A DNA stretch of 64,000 nt from Alphaproteobacteria bacterium (GCA_025934695.1 JAICWS010000002.1:1097043-1161042); one strand, 5' to 3'. Shown: positions 35,887 through 45,955, numbered from the stretch's first letter. Numbers and translations are program-made. The notes: a model not told the origin generated them from the sequence alone.

Positions 35887-36726
35887 ATGCTTCTTCTTTT
35901 AGTGACCTATTGGCGTCCCCTGGCGTGGTTCCTGTTCTATGCCTCGGGACCGTTCTTTGTCGTTTTCTCCATTTTCGCGCTGAAGCGCGGCATCCAGCAC
36001 CGCAAGACGGAACTGCGCCAGCACGCCATCTTCACCATGTTCGGCGCGGTCCTGAAGATGTGCCTGATCGACGTGCGGATGCTGGCGGAAAACATCAAGG
36101 GCGCGGCCTGTTTCGCGGGCGTTTTTCCCGGCCTCGACTGCTCGGTCAAATCCATCTCGCTCCATGAAACGAATATCTTGAGCTTTTATGGCATCGTCGT
36201 CCTGTGCGGCGCCTGCCTCGTTCTCTTCAACCTGTATCGCAATTACCTGCCCGACCGGAAGCCGCTGGAATGCACGCTCGAACAGGTTCACCTCAAGTTC
36301 TGGGTGACGATTACGCTCTGGTCCACGATCCTCATGGCGCTGTGGGGCATCGCGCCCTGGCTGGGCGCGCTCCTGGATGCGCCGCTGCCGCGCGTTTTTC
36401 TTGAGATCAACTGGAAGACGCTGGGCGTCATCAATCTCTGCCTGCTGGTCGTCGATTTCTGGAAGGTCGAAAGCATCATCTGGGAAAACAAGATGTCCGA
36501 CAGCAAGGAACTCAAAGCCAAGCGCACGCACCTGCAGCAGACCTGGACGCCCAAGGACACGCTGTGGATGACGGTCTTCCTCTATCTCCTGGTGTGCGCC
36601 CTGTCGTATGTCGGCAACGACGTGCTGACCGTCAAGAAGAACGACAACGAAGTCCACCGCCGCTTTCACTTGAGCGATTACGTGCCCGACGTCGACATCT
36701 CGAACCCCGGCGCGAAGGGGAATTGA
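35887..36726 (+). CDS. Polytopic membrane protein of unknown function
   Basis: A 279-residue protein with about five hydrophobic segments (roughly 3-30, 94-115, 134-160, 172-190 and 226-245). Long soluble stretches between them are basic (KELKAKRTHLQQTWTPKDT). It has two cysteines near ACFAGVFPGLDCS on the same loop, which could form a disulphide in the periplasm. No family is recognised. It is divergent from the arginase gene. Confidence 0.65.
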   Translation: MLLLLVTYWRPLAWFLFYASGPFFVVFSIFALKRGIQHRKTELRQHAIFTMFGAVLKMCLIDVRMLAENIKGAACFAGVFPGLDCSVKSISLHETNILSFYGIVVLCGACLVLFNLYRNYLPDRKPLECTLEQVHLKFWVTITLWSTILMALWGIAPWLGALLDAPLPRVFLEINWKTLGVINLCLLVVDFWKVESIIWENKMSDSKELKAKRTHLQQTWTPKDTLWMTVFLYLLVCALSYVGNDVLTVKKNDNEVHRRFHLSDYVPDVDISNPGAKGN

Positions 36727-36748
36727 CCTTCATTCAGGAGCTTTGCCG

Positions 36749-36774
36749 CCCCGCACCCCTTGCCCGGTGCGGGG
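36749..36774 (+). terminator. Possible terminator stem after the 35887 gene
   Basis: A perfect 9-bp stem CCCCGCACC (36749-36757) with GGTGCGGGG (36766-36774), 23 bases after the stop codon. There is no T run after it, so it may need Rho or may not terminate well. Confidence 0.4.
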
Positions 36775-36929
36775 TAAATAGCATATACTGAAAACAAAAT
36801 AAGAACATCGAATCATTTTCCGTTGTGCAAGTCTGAAATTACGGAAACACGCTGCGCCGCATTGCCGCGCTCTGCCAACCGCTGAAATCGCCTGGAATTC
36901 ATTCCATCTCGAAAACGAAAGGAACCGCC

Positions 36930-38276
36930 ATGCAAGATGGTCTTCCTGAAAGTCGTCGCGATTTTTCCGTGCTCTACGACGCGGATGTCGAAACCGCGCT
37001 CCTGGCCGACCTCATCGCGCATGAAGATGCGTTCGACCGGGCTGCGCGCCTGCGCGAGAGCTGGTTCTATCACGCGGTGCATGGCCGGATTTTTGCGGCG
37101 ATCCGCCGCTACCGCGCCGCGAACACGCCCTTTACCGCCGTGGCGCTGGCGCAGCAGTTCGTGGACGACCCCGACCTTAGCGACTGCGGCGGGGCCTCCT
37201 ATATCCTCGATCTTGCGCAAATGGCGTTCCGCGCCGACACGCGCGCGAACGTGGAACATCTCGAAACCATGCACATGCGCCGCATGGTGCAGTCTTTAAG
37301 CGAGCGCTTGGGTGCCGTGGCGCTCACCGCCTATGAAGCGCCGGGCGCGATCCTGTGCGAAGCCGAGCGCCTCATCCGCGAAGCGACGGAAACGGTGGTG
37401 CAGAACAGCGTGCTGCACGTCTCCGACTGCACGGCGGAAACCATCCGGTTTCTGGTCGAGCAGGAGCGGGGCATCAGCTCCGGCATCGCGGCGCTCGACG
37501 GGCTCATGCGCGGCTTCATGAAGGGACAGCTGATCATCCTCGCCGGACGGCCCGGCATGGGCAAGACGGCGCTGGCCCTCACCCTCGCGCTGAACGCGGC
37601 GCTGGCGCAGAACCGCGTGCTGTTCCAGAGCTGCGAGATGACGAAGGAAGACCTCACCGCGCGGCTGCTGTCGCGGCTGTCGGAAGTGCCGGTGCATGCG
37701 GGCGGCAACGCGGCGAGCCCGCTCGTCGCGCAGGCAGCGGACAGGCTCAATTCCCTGCCGCTGTTCATCGACGATTCAAGTGGATTGACCGTCGCCGACA
37801 TCGCCGCCAACGCGCGGCGGCAGCGGCGGACGAAGGGGCTCGACATGCTGGTCGTCGATTACCTGGGGCTGATCCTCGCCGAAAACAAAATGGCCCCCCG
37901 CGTCCACCAGGTCGAGGAAATCACGGTCGCGCTGAAGGCTCTTGCGAAAGAACTTTCCATTCCCATCCTTCTGCTGTGCCAGCTGTCGCGCGCGGTGGAA
38001 GCCCGCGATGACAAGCGCCCGCTGCTGTCCGACCTGCGCGATTCCGGCGCGATCGAGCAGGATGCCGATGCCGTCGTCTTCGTCTATCGCGAGGATTATT
38101 ACGTGCGCGACAGGACGCCCGACGAGGGCTACCGCAACCGGAGCCTCATCGAGGAAATGCCGCCGGCGCCGGACCCCGGCTTTGCCGAACTCATCGTCGC
38201 CAAGCTGCGGCAGGGCCGGCGCGGCACCGCCACCTGCCGCTTCGACGGCGAAAGGCAGGTGTTCCATGATCTTTGA
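36930..38276 (+). CDS. DnaB-family replicative helicase (secondary copy type)
   Basis: A 448-residue DnaB helicase. The N-terminal helical domain begins AALLADLIAHEDAFDRAARL-like, and the RecA-like domain has a Walker A GRPGMGKTALALTLA, Walker B MLVVDYLGLI, and the QLSRAVEARDDKRPLLSDLR block with the arginine finger region. It is shorter than typical chromosomal DnaB (about 460-500) and is not next to rpsR/rplI where the main gene usually sits. It is followed by a winged-helix protein and AT-richer genes, so I read it as part of a prophage- or plasmid-derived replication module. AAGGA precedes the ATG. Confidence 0.88.
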   Translation: MQDGLPESRRDFSVLYDADVETALLADLIAHEDAFDRAARLRESWFYHAVHGRIFAAIRRYRAANTPFTAVALAQQFVDDPDLSDCGGASYILDLAQMAFRADTRANVEHLETMHMRRMVQSLSERLGAVALTAYEAPGAILCEAERLIREATETVVQNSVLHVSDCTAETIRFLVEQERGISSGIAALDGLMRGFMKGQLIILAGRPGMGKTALALTLALNAALAQNRVLFQSCEMTKEDLTARLLSRLSEVPVHAGGNAASPLVAQAADRLNSLPLFIDDSSGLTVADIAANARRQRRTKGLDMLVVDYLGLILAENKMAPRVHQVEEITVALKALAKELSIPILLLCQLSRAVEARDDKRPLLSDLRDSGAIEQDADAVVFVYREDYYVRDRTPDEGYRNRSLIEEMPPAPDPGFAELIVAKLRQGRRGTATCRFDGERQVFHDL

Positions 38277-38395
38277 CATCTGCTGTCATTCTGAGGGAGC
38301 GCAAGCGACCGAAGAATCTCCCTTCGTGCCGCAAGAAAGGGGGATCCTTCGCTGCGCTCAGGATGACACGGAATGGAAACGGCAGGTGTTCCATG
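38254..38395. repeat. 15-bp direct repeat flanking an inserted repeat element
   Basis: GGCAGGTGTTCCATG occurs at 38254-38268 (end of the helicase gene) and again at 38381-38395 (start of the next gene, whose ATG is its last three bases). Between them lies copy 2 of the TGTCATTCTGAG element. This looks like a duplication created on insertion. Confidence 0.75.
38284..38369. repeat. TGTCATTCTGAG-type interspersed repeat, copy 2
   Basis: An ~86-bp element with ends TGTCATTCTGAGG and CAGGATGACA and the internal GCGACCGAAGAATCTCCCTT block, closely matching the copy at 15289-15374. It sits in the 116-base gap between the helicase and winged-helix genes. Confidence 0.82.
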
Positions 38396-39136
38396 TTGTC
38401 TAACCTCTCAAAATGGCAGCTGGCCGTGCGCAAGGCTCCGCGCTCCCGCCTCGCGCCCGGCACCAAGCTCGTCCTGCTGACGCTTGGGACCTACATGGAC
38501 GCGCAGCTCTACTGCTTCCCCTCAACCGAGGAACTGGCGGCGGCCACGGGCTTTTCCAAGCGCGCCGTCATCGAGCACCTGGACAAGGCGGCGCAGGCGG
38601 GCTTCCTGCAAAAGTCCGTCAAGGGCAGGGGCGGGAAGGGCTGGTCGCGCCATGAATATACCGGGCTCGTTCCCGGCGCGGCCACGAGAGCGCGCGAAGG
38701 CGGTGACAAATCATCACCGCGAGAGGCGGATGGCGGTGACAAAAACGACATCAAGGCGGTGACAAATTGTCACCCTAACTTGTCAATAGAACTTTCCAAA
38801 GAAGAAGGGCAAAGCCCCCGCCGCCGCGCGGAGGAGGACGGAAAGAAGGCGGAATTCATCTTCGAAGGCCGCATCATCCGCCTCAAAAGCCGCGACTGGG
38901 AAGCCCGCAAGGCCCGCTATGGCCTCAGCGACGCCCAGCTCGCCCGCTGGCTCAACGACCGCGACCGCTGGCTGCGCACGCTTGCACCCAATGACCGCCG
39001 CGTGGTGGACTGGTGGCACTCCACCTGGAAAGCTCTCGAAGCCGAAGTCGCCGGCATCCTCAAGTCAGCCGAGTATGCAAAGGAAGCGCCAGCCGCAAAG
39101 CCGAAGGAACGGCAGGCGATGGTGGTGTGGGGGTGA
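38393..39136 (+). CDS. Winged-helix (HTH_36-type) replication-associated protein
   Basis: A 247-residue protein. Residues about 20-75 form a winged helix: LVLLTLGTYMDAQLYCFPST followed by EELAAATGFSKRAVIEHLDK, the type found in phage and plasmid replication initiators and primosome-like proteins. A Gly/Arg/Asp-rich linker follows, then a helical C-terminal part (LARWLNDRDRWLRTLAPNDR). The start at 38393 lies inside a 15-bp direct repeat shared with the end of the helicase gene. Together with that helicase it forms a two-gene replication module. A DnaC-type loader fold is not recognisable. Confidence 0.72.
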   Translation: MLSNLSKWQLAVRKAPRSRLAPGTKLVLLTLGTYMDAQLYCFPSTEELAAATGFSKRAVIEHLDKAAQAGFLQKSVKGRGGKGWSRHEYTGLVPGAATRAREGGDKSSPREADGGDKNDIKAVTNCHPNLSIELSKEEGQSPRRRAEEDGKKAEFIFEGRIIRLKSRDWEARKARYGLSDAQLARWLNDRDRWLRTLAPNDRRVVDWWHSTWKALEAEVAGILKSAEYAKEAPAAKPKERQAMVVWG

Positions 39137-39234
39137 GGGGAAATGGATATATGTCCGCTGCTACAAGATTGACTCTTTCCTTGCACAGGGCCATAAATAC
39201 CTAAATTCCAAAAAGACAAGGTTTGCCACAAAAA

Positions 39235-39870
39235 ATGTCTCTGTTAGAAAGTTTGACGAATTACCTCGTCGCTGAATCTAAGACGGTAAAGAAAGCGCCC
39301 GCCATTTTCGTAGCGACTCTCGTCGTGGGAGGTATTGCTGGTTTTTATATTTCAGGCTGGCACTATGATGAATTGGTGACTTTTCTACGAGAGGAGAATA
39401 CGAGTTACAAGGAAAAGCTTAACGGTGCATCGCCTGATCAAGCTGCCCAGCAAATGATTGCGTTAAAAACTAATATCGCGAAGCTGGAACATGATCTGAT
39501 AGAAATAAAGGCAAGAACTTTGCCGAGACGCATTAGCGATGACCAACGGCCTAGAGTACTTTCGATTTTAACTACTGCGCAGGTAAAACCAAAGGTTGTC
39601 ATCTTTCGGAATATGACGAGCGCTGATGGCCACGCATATTCTTTAGATTGGGAAGGTGTACTGAGCGAAGCCGGTTGGTCGACGGAGGAGAGAATGGGTA
39701 TCACCGCGACCGAACACGTCGGTATCGTGGTTAAATCTAAAGATGCAGCCGGTCTGGTGTCGCTTCAGAGTGCTCTCGAAGCTGCCGGTGAGAAACCTAG
39801 CGTCGAAGTTCAGGGGTTTGATGATGTGGCTACAGATACTATTGAACTAATAATTGGAAATCGGGATTGA
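39235..39870 (+). CDS. Membrane-anchored coiled-coil protein of unknown function
   Basis: A 211-residue protein with one N-terminal membrane helix (about 22-42, IFVATLVVGGIAGFYISGW), then a helical segment (about 50-95, ALKTNIAKLEHDLIEIKART) likely to form a coiled coil, and a C-terminal domain with strand-like stretches (VIFRNMTSADGHAYSLDWEG). Codon use is AT-richer than the flanking chromosome. It resembles the anchored sensor-like proteins often seen in genomic islands, but I name no family. 27 bases upstream of the next gene. Confidence 0.65.
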   Translation: MSLLESLTNYLVAESKTVKKAPAIFVATLVVGGIAGFYISGWHYDELVTFLREENTSYKEKLNGASPDQAAQQMIALKTNIAKLEHDLIEIKARTLPRRISDDQRPRVLSILTTAQVKPKVVIFRNMTSADGHAYSLDWEGVLSEAGWSTEERMGITATEHVGIVVKSKDAAGLVSLQSALEAAGEKPSVEVQGFDDVATDTIELIIGNRD

Positions 39871-39897
39871 TACGCTCGACGTTTTCGAGGCGACCAA

Positions 39898-40866
39898 ATG
39901 TTGTACGGTAAAATTAGCAAAATATTTGATTGGGCTTTTGCAGTTTCGGTTATTTTTGCCACGGTCATTGGTATATATGTTTTTACTTTCTCTACCGCTT
40001 GCTCGAACCAAAGCCAAACTCAGAATGCGCGGGACATTCATCAAGACCGGGTACGACCTTGCAAGGGGAAAGATACTGAAACGCTCTGGGATAAAACTAC
40101 AGCAGACCCGATTGCACTTTATACATTCTGGTTGGCTGTCTTTACCTCAGTATTGGCGATAGTCTCCGGAATCCAAATTTTCTTTTTGATTAATGCTGAC
40201 AAAACGGCTCGGCTGTCTGCCGATGCCGCAAAAAAATCTGCGGATGCTGCTATCAAGTCGGCGGATGTCGCTATCCGTTCTGCTGAAATTTCAGAGAAAT
40301 CATTGATGGCCGCAAATCGCCCTTGGATTACGGTAGACATAGCTGCCGGAGGCCCAATTACATACAATGTAAATGGAGTGAATTTCACCATTCTCTACAT
40401 TTTAAAGAACACCGGAAATTCACCAGCCACGCGCGTGAATGTCGATCCAAAAGTGTTCGCACCCGCCGTCGGTATTGATTCCGTCTTAAACCCGCCTGGT
40501 GAATTGAAGAAGTTAATTACGGAGACTAAAGGCAGCGAAAACCCATTTGGATATGCACTTTTTCCGGAGCAGACCGTTCGCCAATTAGTAACGGTGACCA
40601 TTCCTACAGATGAACTCAAGCGGGTTACCCAAAAAATAAATTTTATATGCCCGATGATCATTGGAACAGTGTCCTACCGATCGAATTTCGACAATTTGGT
40701 TCACCAGACAACGTTCATGTTCGATGTGCGTCGCAGCGATGCGCCACGTCCGATCTCAATCGAAAAGAAACGATCACCTTCGGCAATATTCATTGATGAG
40801 GGAGATATTCCAACTGAAGAAATTCGATTGATCAAATCGTTTTGGGAGGGTGGATACGCCGACTAA
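39898..40866 (+). CDS. Two-helix membrane protein with coiled-coil and beta-domain, unknown function
   Basis: A 322-residue protein. Two membrane helices (about 12-33 and 73-99, LYTFWLAVFTSVLAIVSGIQ) flank a short periplasmic loop, and are followed by an Ala/Lys-rich coiled coil made of repeats (SADAAKKSADAAIKSADVAI) and a beta-rich domain from RPWITVDIAAGGPITYNVNG on. Proteins with this exact plan are widespread in rhizobia and other Alphaproteobacteria as unnamed hypotheticals. AT-rich, islanded. Confidence 0.65.
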   Translation: MLYGKISKIFDWAFAVSVIFATVIGIYVFTFSTACSNQSQTQNARDIHQDRVRPCKGKDTETLWDKTTADPIALYTFWLAVFTSVLAIVSGIQIFFLINADKTARLSADAAKKSADAAIKSADVAIRSAEISEKSLMAANRPWITVDIAAGGPITYNVNGVNFTILYILKNTGNSPATRVNVDPKVFAPAVGIDSVLNPPGELKKLITETKGSENPFGYALFPEQTVRQLVTVTIPTDELKRVTQKINFICPMIIGTVSYRSNFDNLVHQTTFMFDVRRSDAPRPISIEKKRSPSAIFIDEGDIPTEEIRLIKSFWEGGYAD

Positions 40867-40881
40867 TTGGAATGGCTCATC

Positions 40882-41613
40882 TTAACTGGAAGAGTTTATT
40901 AAGGGCTCATGTTTCGTTTCGGCCAACCGAGCGATCAACGTTTTAACTGCACGGAAATATTCGAACACTTCATCGACGTCAATCTTGTCATAGGGTGCCT
41001 CGATATGAACGAGGCTATTTCTTATCTGTCTCAGTCTGTTGAATAGCTCCACTTCTTGAGCTGAAATCCTACCGTTCTTCTCAAGTAGATTAACGAACCT
41101 GGCATTGCTGATATAGCTCATAAGACCATGATACTGACGAAGCTCAAGGAGCTTTGCTTCTAACTTCTTCCAGCATTCCAGCATCGCTCTTGTCGGATCG
41201 AACTTTGCAATTCCAAGAATATCGTCGAATTCGGACGTTGCAGTGGCTTCAGCACCTTTCGAATATTGAATACGAAATTCCTTAGGATGCGAAGATAATA
41301 CTATATTCGAAAGTTCGCCCAGCTTGTCGATATTGTCTCTGAAAATGACCTCCCATTTACCCCATTTGATGGATTTAATGAGCTCCGCCACCGATCTCCT
41401 GTTCCTGAACAGCACAAAAAATATTGTCAGTGTAGCAATTGGCCATGTGACAGCAGCAGCGAGCTTCGCTAGCCAGTCCGGAATTGCTGCAATGACTTTT
41501 GAAAACAGTTCGAAATTGATCCAATCCGGCACCAAATGCGGTATCGCGAGCACGGCGATGGCCAGCAAAATTAAAAAATAACAGCAAAAAAACTTTTTAA
41601 TACACTTCGACAT
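40882..41613 (-). CDS. Membrane protein with HEPN-like C-terminal domain
   Basis: A 243-residue protein with two N-terminal membrane helices (about 8-30 and 50-70) and a soluble helical C-terminal half. FNRLRQIRNSLVHIEAP at 191-207 contains Arg198 and His203 (R-N-x3-H), the R-x4-6-H pattern of HEPN RNase-like domains. HEPN proteins are common in toxin-antitoxin and phage-defence systems, and membrane-attached versions exist. The downstream ends converge with the 39898 gene. The assignment rests on one motif plus helical context; a structural match would be needed to be sure. Confidence 0.6.
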   Translation of the reverse strand: MSKCIKKFFCCYFLILLAIAVLAIPHLVPDWINFELFSKVIAAIPDWLAKLAAAVTWPIATLTIFFVLFRNRRSVAELIKSIKWGKWEVIFRDNIDKLGELSNIVLSSHPKEFRIQYSKGAEATATSEFDDILGIAKFDPTRAMLECWKKLEAKLLELRQYHGLMSYISNARFVNLLEKNGRISAQEVELFNRLRQIRNSLVHIEAPYDKIDVDEVFEYFRAVKTLIARLAETKHEPLINSSS

Positions 41614-41705
41614 GAAATCTGCACTTTTGAGTATTCAGTGTAATTTAAAGACATCGTTATTAAAGTGCAATTCTAAATCTTTCAATAAATTTCTCAAACT
41701 TGCGT

Positions 41706-42963
<1,258 letters not shown>

Positions 42964-43017
42964 TTATATACACCATAATGCGGGTTTGGCAAAGAGGGGG
43001 ACCGAATGCCCCAAGAG

Positions 43018-43139
43018 CTGTAACCTCGGCGAAGGCCGGGGTCCAGGATGTCTTCGCGAGCGCGGTGGGAGTTGTGTTTAAACAATATCCGCCGTGAGGG
43101 CTGATATATTCCAGACCCCGGCTTTCGCCGGAGTTACGG
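43018..43139. repeat. Paired palindromic repeat (AACCCCGGCGAAAGCCGGGG family), copy 3a
   Basis: A left arm (about 43020-43045, TAACCTCGGCGAAGGCCGGG...) and right arm (about 43112-43138, CAGACCCCGGCTTTCGCCGG...) are inverted. The left arm is mutated within its stem. It is followed after ~25 bases by a second pair (3b). Confidence 0.8.
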
Positions 43140-43165
43140 GGAAGGGGACGTGGGTGCACCCAGAG

Positions 43166-43281
43166 CTGTCACCCCGGCGAAAGCCGGGGTCCCCGGACTT
43201 GAAAGAGCGCTTAGAACCGCGGCCGCCTGTTTTGAAACTCATTCTGCAGTCCGTGAACCCCGGCCTTCGCCGGGGTTACAG
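43166..43281. repeat. Paired palindromic repeat (AACCCCGGCGAAAGCCGGGG family), copy 3b
   Basis: A left arm (about 43168-43193, GTCACCCCGGCGAAAGCCGG...) and right arm (about 43254-43280, GAACCCCGGCCTTCGCCGGG...) are inverted. Copies 3a and 3b together occupy most of the 395-base gap between hemB and the GT87 gene; the rest holds nothing I can identify. Confidence 0.82.
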
Positions 43282-43334
43282 GGCAGGGAGAGCGCGATTG
43301 CTTTTGACAGCGCCGCCTGCGTACCATGTAACCA

Positions 43335-44543
43335 ATGTGGACCGAAAACTTCTCCAAGGCCGACTGGATCGATAAAGAGCGCGCGACGGTTTATCCGCGC
43401 ATCTTCGTGGCGCTGTATGCGATTGCGATCATCGTCACGCTCGCGCTCTCGCCGCACCTCATCGACCCGACGGGCAAGAATATCGGCACCGATTTCATGG
43501 ATGTCTGGGCGGCGGGCAAGCTCGCGCTGCAGCACAAGCCGGCGCTGGCCTATGATTACCAGACGCATCTCGACGTGCAGAAGGCGGCGCTGCCCTGGCC
43601 GCGCACCTTGAACGGCCAGCGGTTCAGCGTTCCCTTTTACGCCTGGCATTATCCGCCGATGTTCCTCATCCTCGCGGCGGGCCTCGCGCTGCTGCCCTAT
43701 GGCTGGGCGCTGCTGTTGTGGGTGACCTCGACGCTGCTGGCCTATCTCGCCACCATCCGCGCCATCGTGCCGGGGCGGCAGGCGATGATGATGGCGCTTG
43801 CCTATCCCGGCGTGTTCGTGACGCTGGGGCATGGGCAGAACGGGTTCCTGACCACCGCCTTGTTCGGCGGCGCGTTGCTGCTGCTCGACAAGCGTCCGTA
43901 CTTGTCGGGCATCCTGTTCGGGCTGATGGCCTACAAGCCGCAGTTCGGCGTGCTGGTGCCGGTGGCGTTATTGATCGGCGGCAACTGGCGCGCGATCATT
44001 GCGGCGGGCGCGACGGTCGTGGTGACGGCCGCGATCTCCTACGGCCTCTTCGGTTTCGATACCTGGCAGGCCTTCATCGCCAGTTTCAAGCAGACGCGCG
44101 AGATCATCCTGGAAGGCGGCTCGACCGGCTGGCAGAAAATCCAGAGCGTTTTTTCCGCTGTGCGCATGCTGGGCGGCGATATCCCGCTCGCCTATCTTGC
44201 GCAGGCCATGTATGGCGCGGTCGCGGCGGGGGCGCTCGCCTGGGTGTGGCTGAAGAAACCGTCGATCGAGCTGCGCGGCGCGGCGCTCGTCACCGCGGCG
44301 CTGATGGCCACGCCCTATGTCATCGATTACGACCTGGTGCTGCTGGCGCTGCCGGGCGCCTGGCTGATTTCGCTGGGCCTGCGCAGCGGGTTTTTGCGTT
44401 GGGAGAAATTCATCCTCTTTGCGGTGTTCCTGTTGCCGCTCCTGTCGCGCATGACGGCGCAGTTCCTGCATATTCCGCTGGCGCCCTTCGTGATGGCGGC
44501 GCTCTTGTGGGTGATCGCACGGCGCGTCAGGCAGACAGGTTGA
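43335..44543 (+). CDS. GT87-type (DUF2029) membrane glycosyltransferase
   Basis: A 402-residue polytopic protein with about ten helices. The first extracytoplasmic loop holds DPTGKNIGTDFMDVWAAGKL, the conserved acidic D-F-x-x-x-W-x-A-G motif, and later FYAWHYPPMFLILAAGLALLP, the second family block. DUF2029/GT87 enzymes transfer sugars (often mannose) from polyprenyl-phosphate carriers outside the cell membrane. Its end overlaps the convergent next gene by 17 bases. No ribosome-binding site is visible, so the start is somewhat uncertain. Confidence 0.85.
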   Translation: MWTENFSKADWIDKERATVYPRIFVALYAIAIIVTLALSPHLIDPTGKNIGTDFMDVWAAGKLALQHKPALAYDYQTHLDVQKAALPWPRTLNGQRFSVPFYAWHYPPMFLILAAGLALLPYGWALLLWVTSTLLAYLATIRAIVPGRQAMMMALAYPGVFVTLGHGQNGFLTTALFGGALLLLDKRPYLSGILFGLMAYKPQFGVLVPVALLIGGNWRAIIAAGATVVVTAAISYGLFGFDTWQAFIASFKQTREIILEGGSTGWQKIQSVFSAVRMLGGDIPLAYLAQAMYGAVAAGALAWVWLKKPSIELRGAALVTAALMATPYVIDYDLVLLALPGAWLISLGLRSGFLRWEKFILFAVFLLPLLSRMTAQFLHIPLAPFVMAALLWVIARRVRQTG

Positions 44544-45219
44544 TCTTGTCCGCGACATCGTCGGCAAGCTCGGGCATGCCGCGGGACATCAGGTCCAGCG
44601 ACATCTGCTCCTGGATGATATCGGCTTCCTCGTTCCGGCCGGTGTATTTCAGGACGAGCAGCAGGTCGGCCATGTTTTCGGCGAACCAGTCTTTCGCGAA
44701 GCGGATGGCTTCGTCTTGCCTGCTGTCGCGGCCATGTTTCAGGGCGCCGTCGAAAGCCTCGAGAAAGTGGCGGTATTGTTTGTCCGGCTGCTGCAGGTAG
44801 CTGCCGCAGATCTCCCATTCCTTCGCCGCCACCAGGTCGCGGCGGATGAAGCGGAAGATCGATGCCGCGAAGTCGGGGTCGGCTGTGTGGATATCGAGGA
44901 AGGCCGCGACCGCTTCGCCGGGGCATTTCAGGGCGCGGCATATCGCGTGGTAATCATGAAACTTCTCAGGATCGCGGCTTTGTTTCGCGAGCGCCAGCGC
45001 CGCCGCCGATTTTTGCCGCAGCCGTTCCCTGGCGGGCGGATATTGATCGCCCACATCGCTCCATTCCTCGAGGCAATAGGAAAGCCGGACGCCGTAATAT
45101 GAGCGGTCTAATTCCAAAGCGTGATCAAAGAAATATTCATAGGCTTGCGCAGCAGCGGCATAATCGCCGGCACGCGCCGCGTCGCGGGCTTTATCCAGAG
45201 CGTCTTTGGCGCCTGTCAC
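44527..45219 (-). CDS. TPR-like helical protein of unknown function
   Basis: A 230-residue soluble protein. The first repeat-like segment, ALDKARDAARAGDYAAAAQA followed by YEYFFDHALELD, looks like a tetratricopeptide unit, and the rest is similarly helical with ALKHGRDSRQDEAIRFAKDW. It ends YTGRNEEADIIQEQMSLDLM. It overlaps the GT87 gene end by 17 bases. 10 bases separate it from the Sel1-repeat gene, so the two are probably co-transcribed and may work together. Confidence 0.65.
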   Translation of the reverse strand: MTGAKDALDKARDAARAGDYAAAAQAYEYFFDHALELDRSYYGVRLSYCLEEWSDVGDQYPPARERLRQKSAAALALAKQSRDPEKFHDYHAICRALKCPGEAVAAFLDIHTADPDFAASIFRFIRRDLVAAKEWEICGSYLQQPDKQYRHFLEAFDGALKHGRDSRQDEAIRFAKDWFAENMADLLLVLKYTGRNEEADIIQEQMSLDLMSRGMPELADDVADKINLSA

Positions 45220-45229
45220 CGGATCCCGC

Positions 45230-45955
45230 TCAATCCTGCAGGTGATCGAGGTTATACTGCGCCTTCTCGTTGCCCTGCGCGGCGGATTTCTTCAGCCAGT
45301 CTTCGGCGAGCTTGTCGTCCTTGTCGACGCCGAGGCCGAGGTGGTAAAGCCAGCCCAGGTTCGACTGGCCGACGTCGTCGCCCTGCTCGGCCGCCTTGCG
45401 GTACCATTTCGCGGCCAGTTTCCAGTCCTGCGCGATGCCCTGGCCGTGTTCATAGGAAAAGCCGAGTTCGTTCTGGGCGGAAGGATTGCCCTTGTCGGCG
45501 GCCTTCTGGAACCATTTGACCGCTTCCGCGTAATTCTTGTCCGTGCCCAAACCCTGCTCGTACATGACGCCGAGATCATATTCCGCGTCGGGCAATTTCT
45601 GGTTCGCGGCCTTGACGAACAGGTCCAGTGCTTTTTTGTCGTCGTGGTCGACGCCGTTGCCTTGCGCATAGGCGAGGCCCAGCTGGTTTTGTCCTTTGGC
45701 GTTGCCTTTATCGGCGGCGATTTTGAGCCATTTGACCGCCGCGTCGTAATCCTTGTCCGTGCTTTGGCCTGCGTAATAAGCGATGCCCAGATCCGCCGCC
45801 GCTTTCGCGTCGCCCTTTTCGGCTTTCGCCGTCAGCGCCTTGATGTCGACGACCTTGGCCGGGGCCTTTGCCGCCGTGACCGCCGTCGTTCCCTTGGCGA
45901 GCGCGGGCGTTGCGAGGAGGGCGGACAGGAGGCAGAGGGCGAGAAGTTTTTTCAC
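45230..45955 (-). CDS. Secreted Sel1-repeat protein
   Basis: A 241-residue protein with a signal peptide (MKKLLALCLLSALLATPALA) and six ~36-residue Sel1-like repeats, e.g. DAAVKWLKIAADKGNAKGQN, EAVKWFQKAADKGNPSAQNE, LAAKWYRKAAEQGDDVGQSN and LAEDWLKKSAAQGNEKAQYN. The repeats are unusually uniform, which points to recent duplication within the gene. Sel1 proteins bind other proteins; several bacterial examples act in host interaction or envelope biogenesis. It is the first gene of a two-gene unit with the TPR-like gene. Confidence 0.9.
   Translation of the reverse strand: MKKLLALCLLSALLATPALAKGTTAVTAAKAPAKVVDIKALTAKAEKGDAKAAADLGIAYYAGQSTDKDYDAAVKWLKIAADKGNAKGQNQLGLAYAQGNGVDHDDKKALDLFVKAANQKLPDAEYDLGVMYEQGLGTDKNYAEAVKWFQKAADKGNPSAQNELGFSYEHGQGIAQDWKLAAKWYRKAAEQGDDVGQSNLGWLYHLGLGVDKDDKLAEDWLKKSAAQGNEKAQYNLDHLQD

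Noticed and set aside
36813-37274. A minus-strand frame over the helicase start
   Set aside because: Shadow of the helicase gene and its leader; no independent features.
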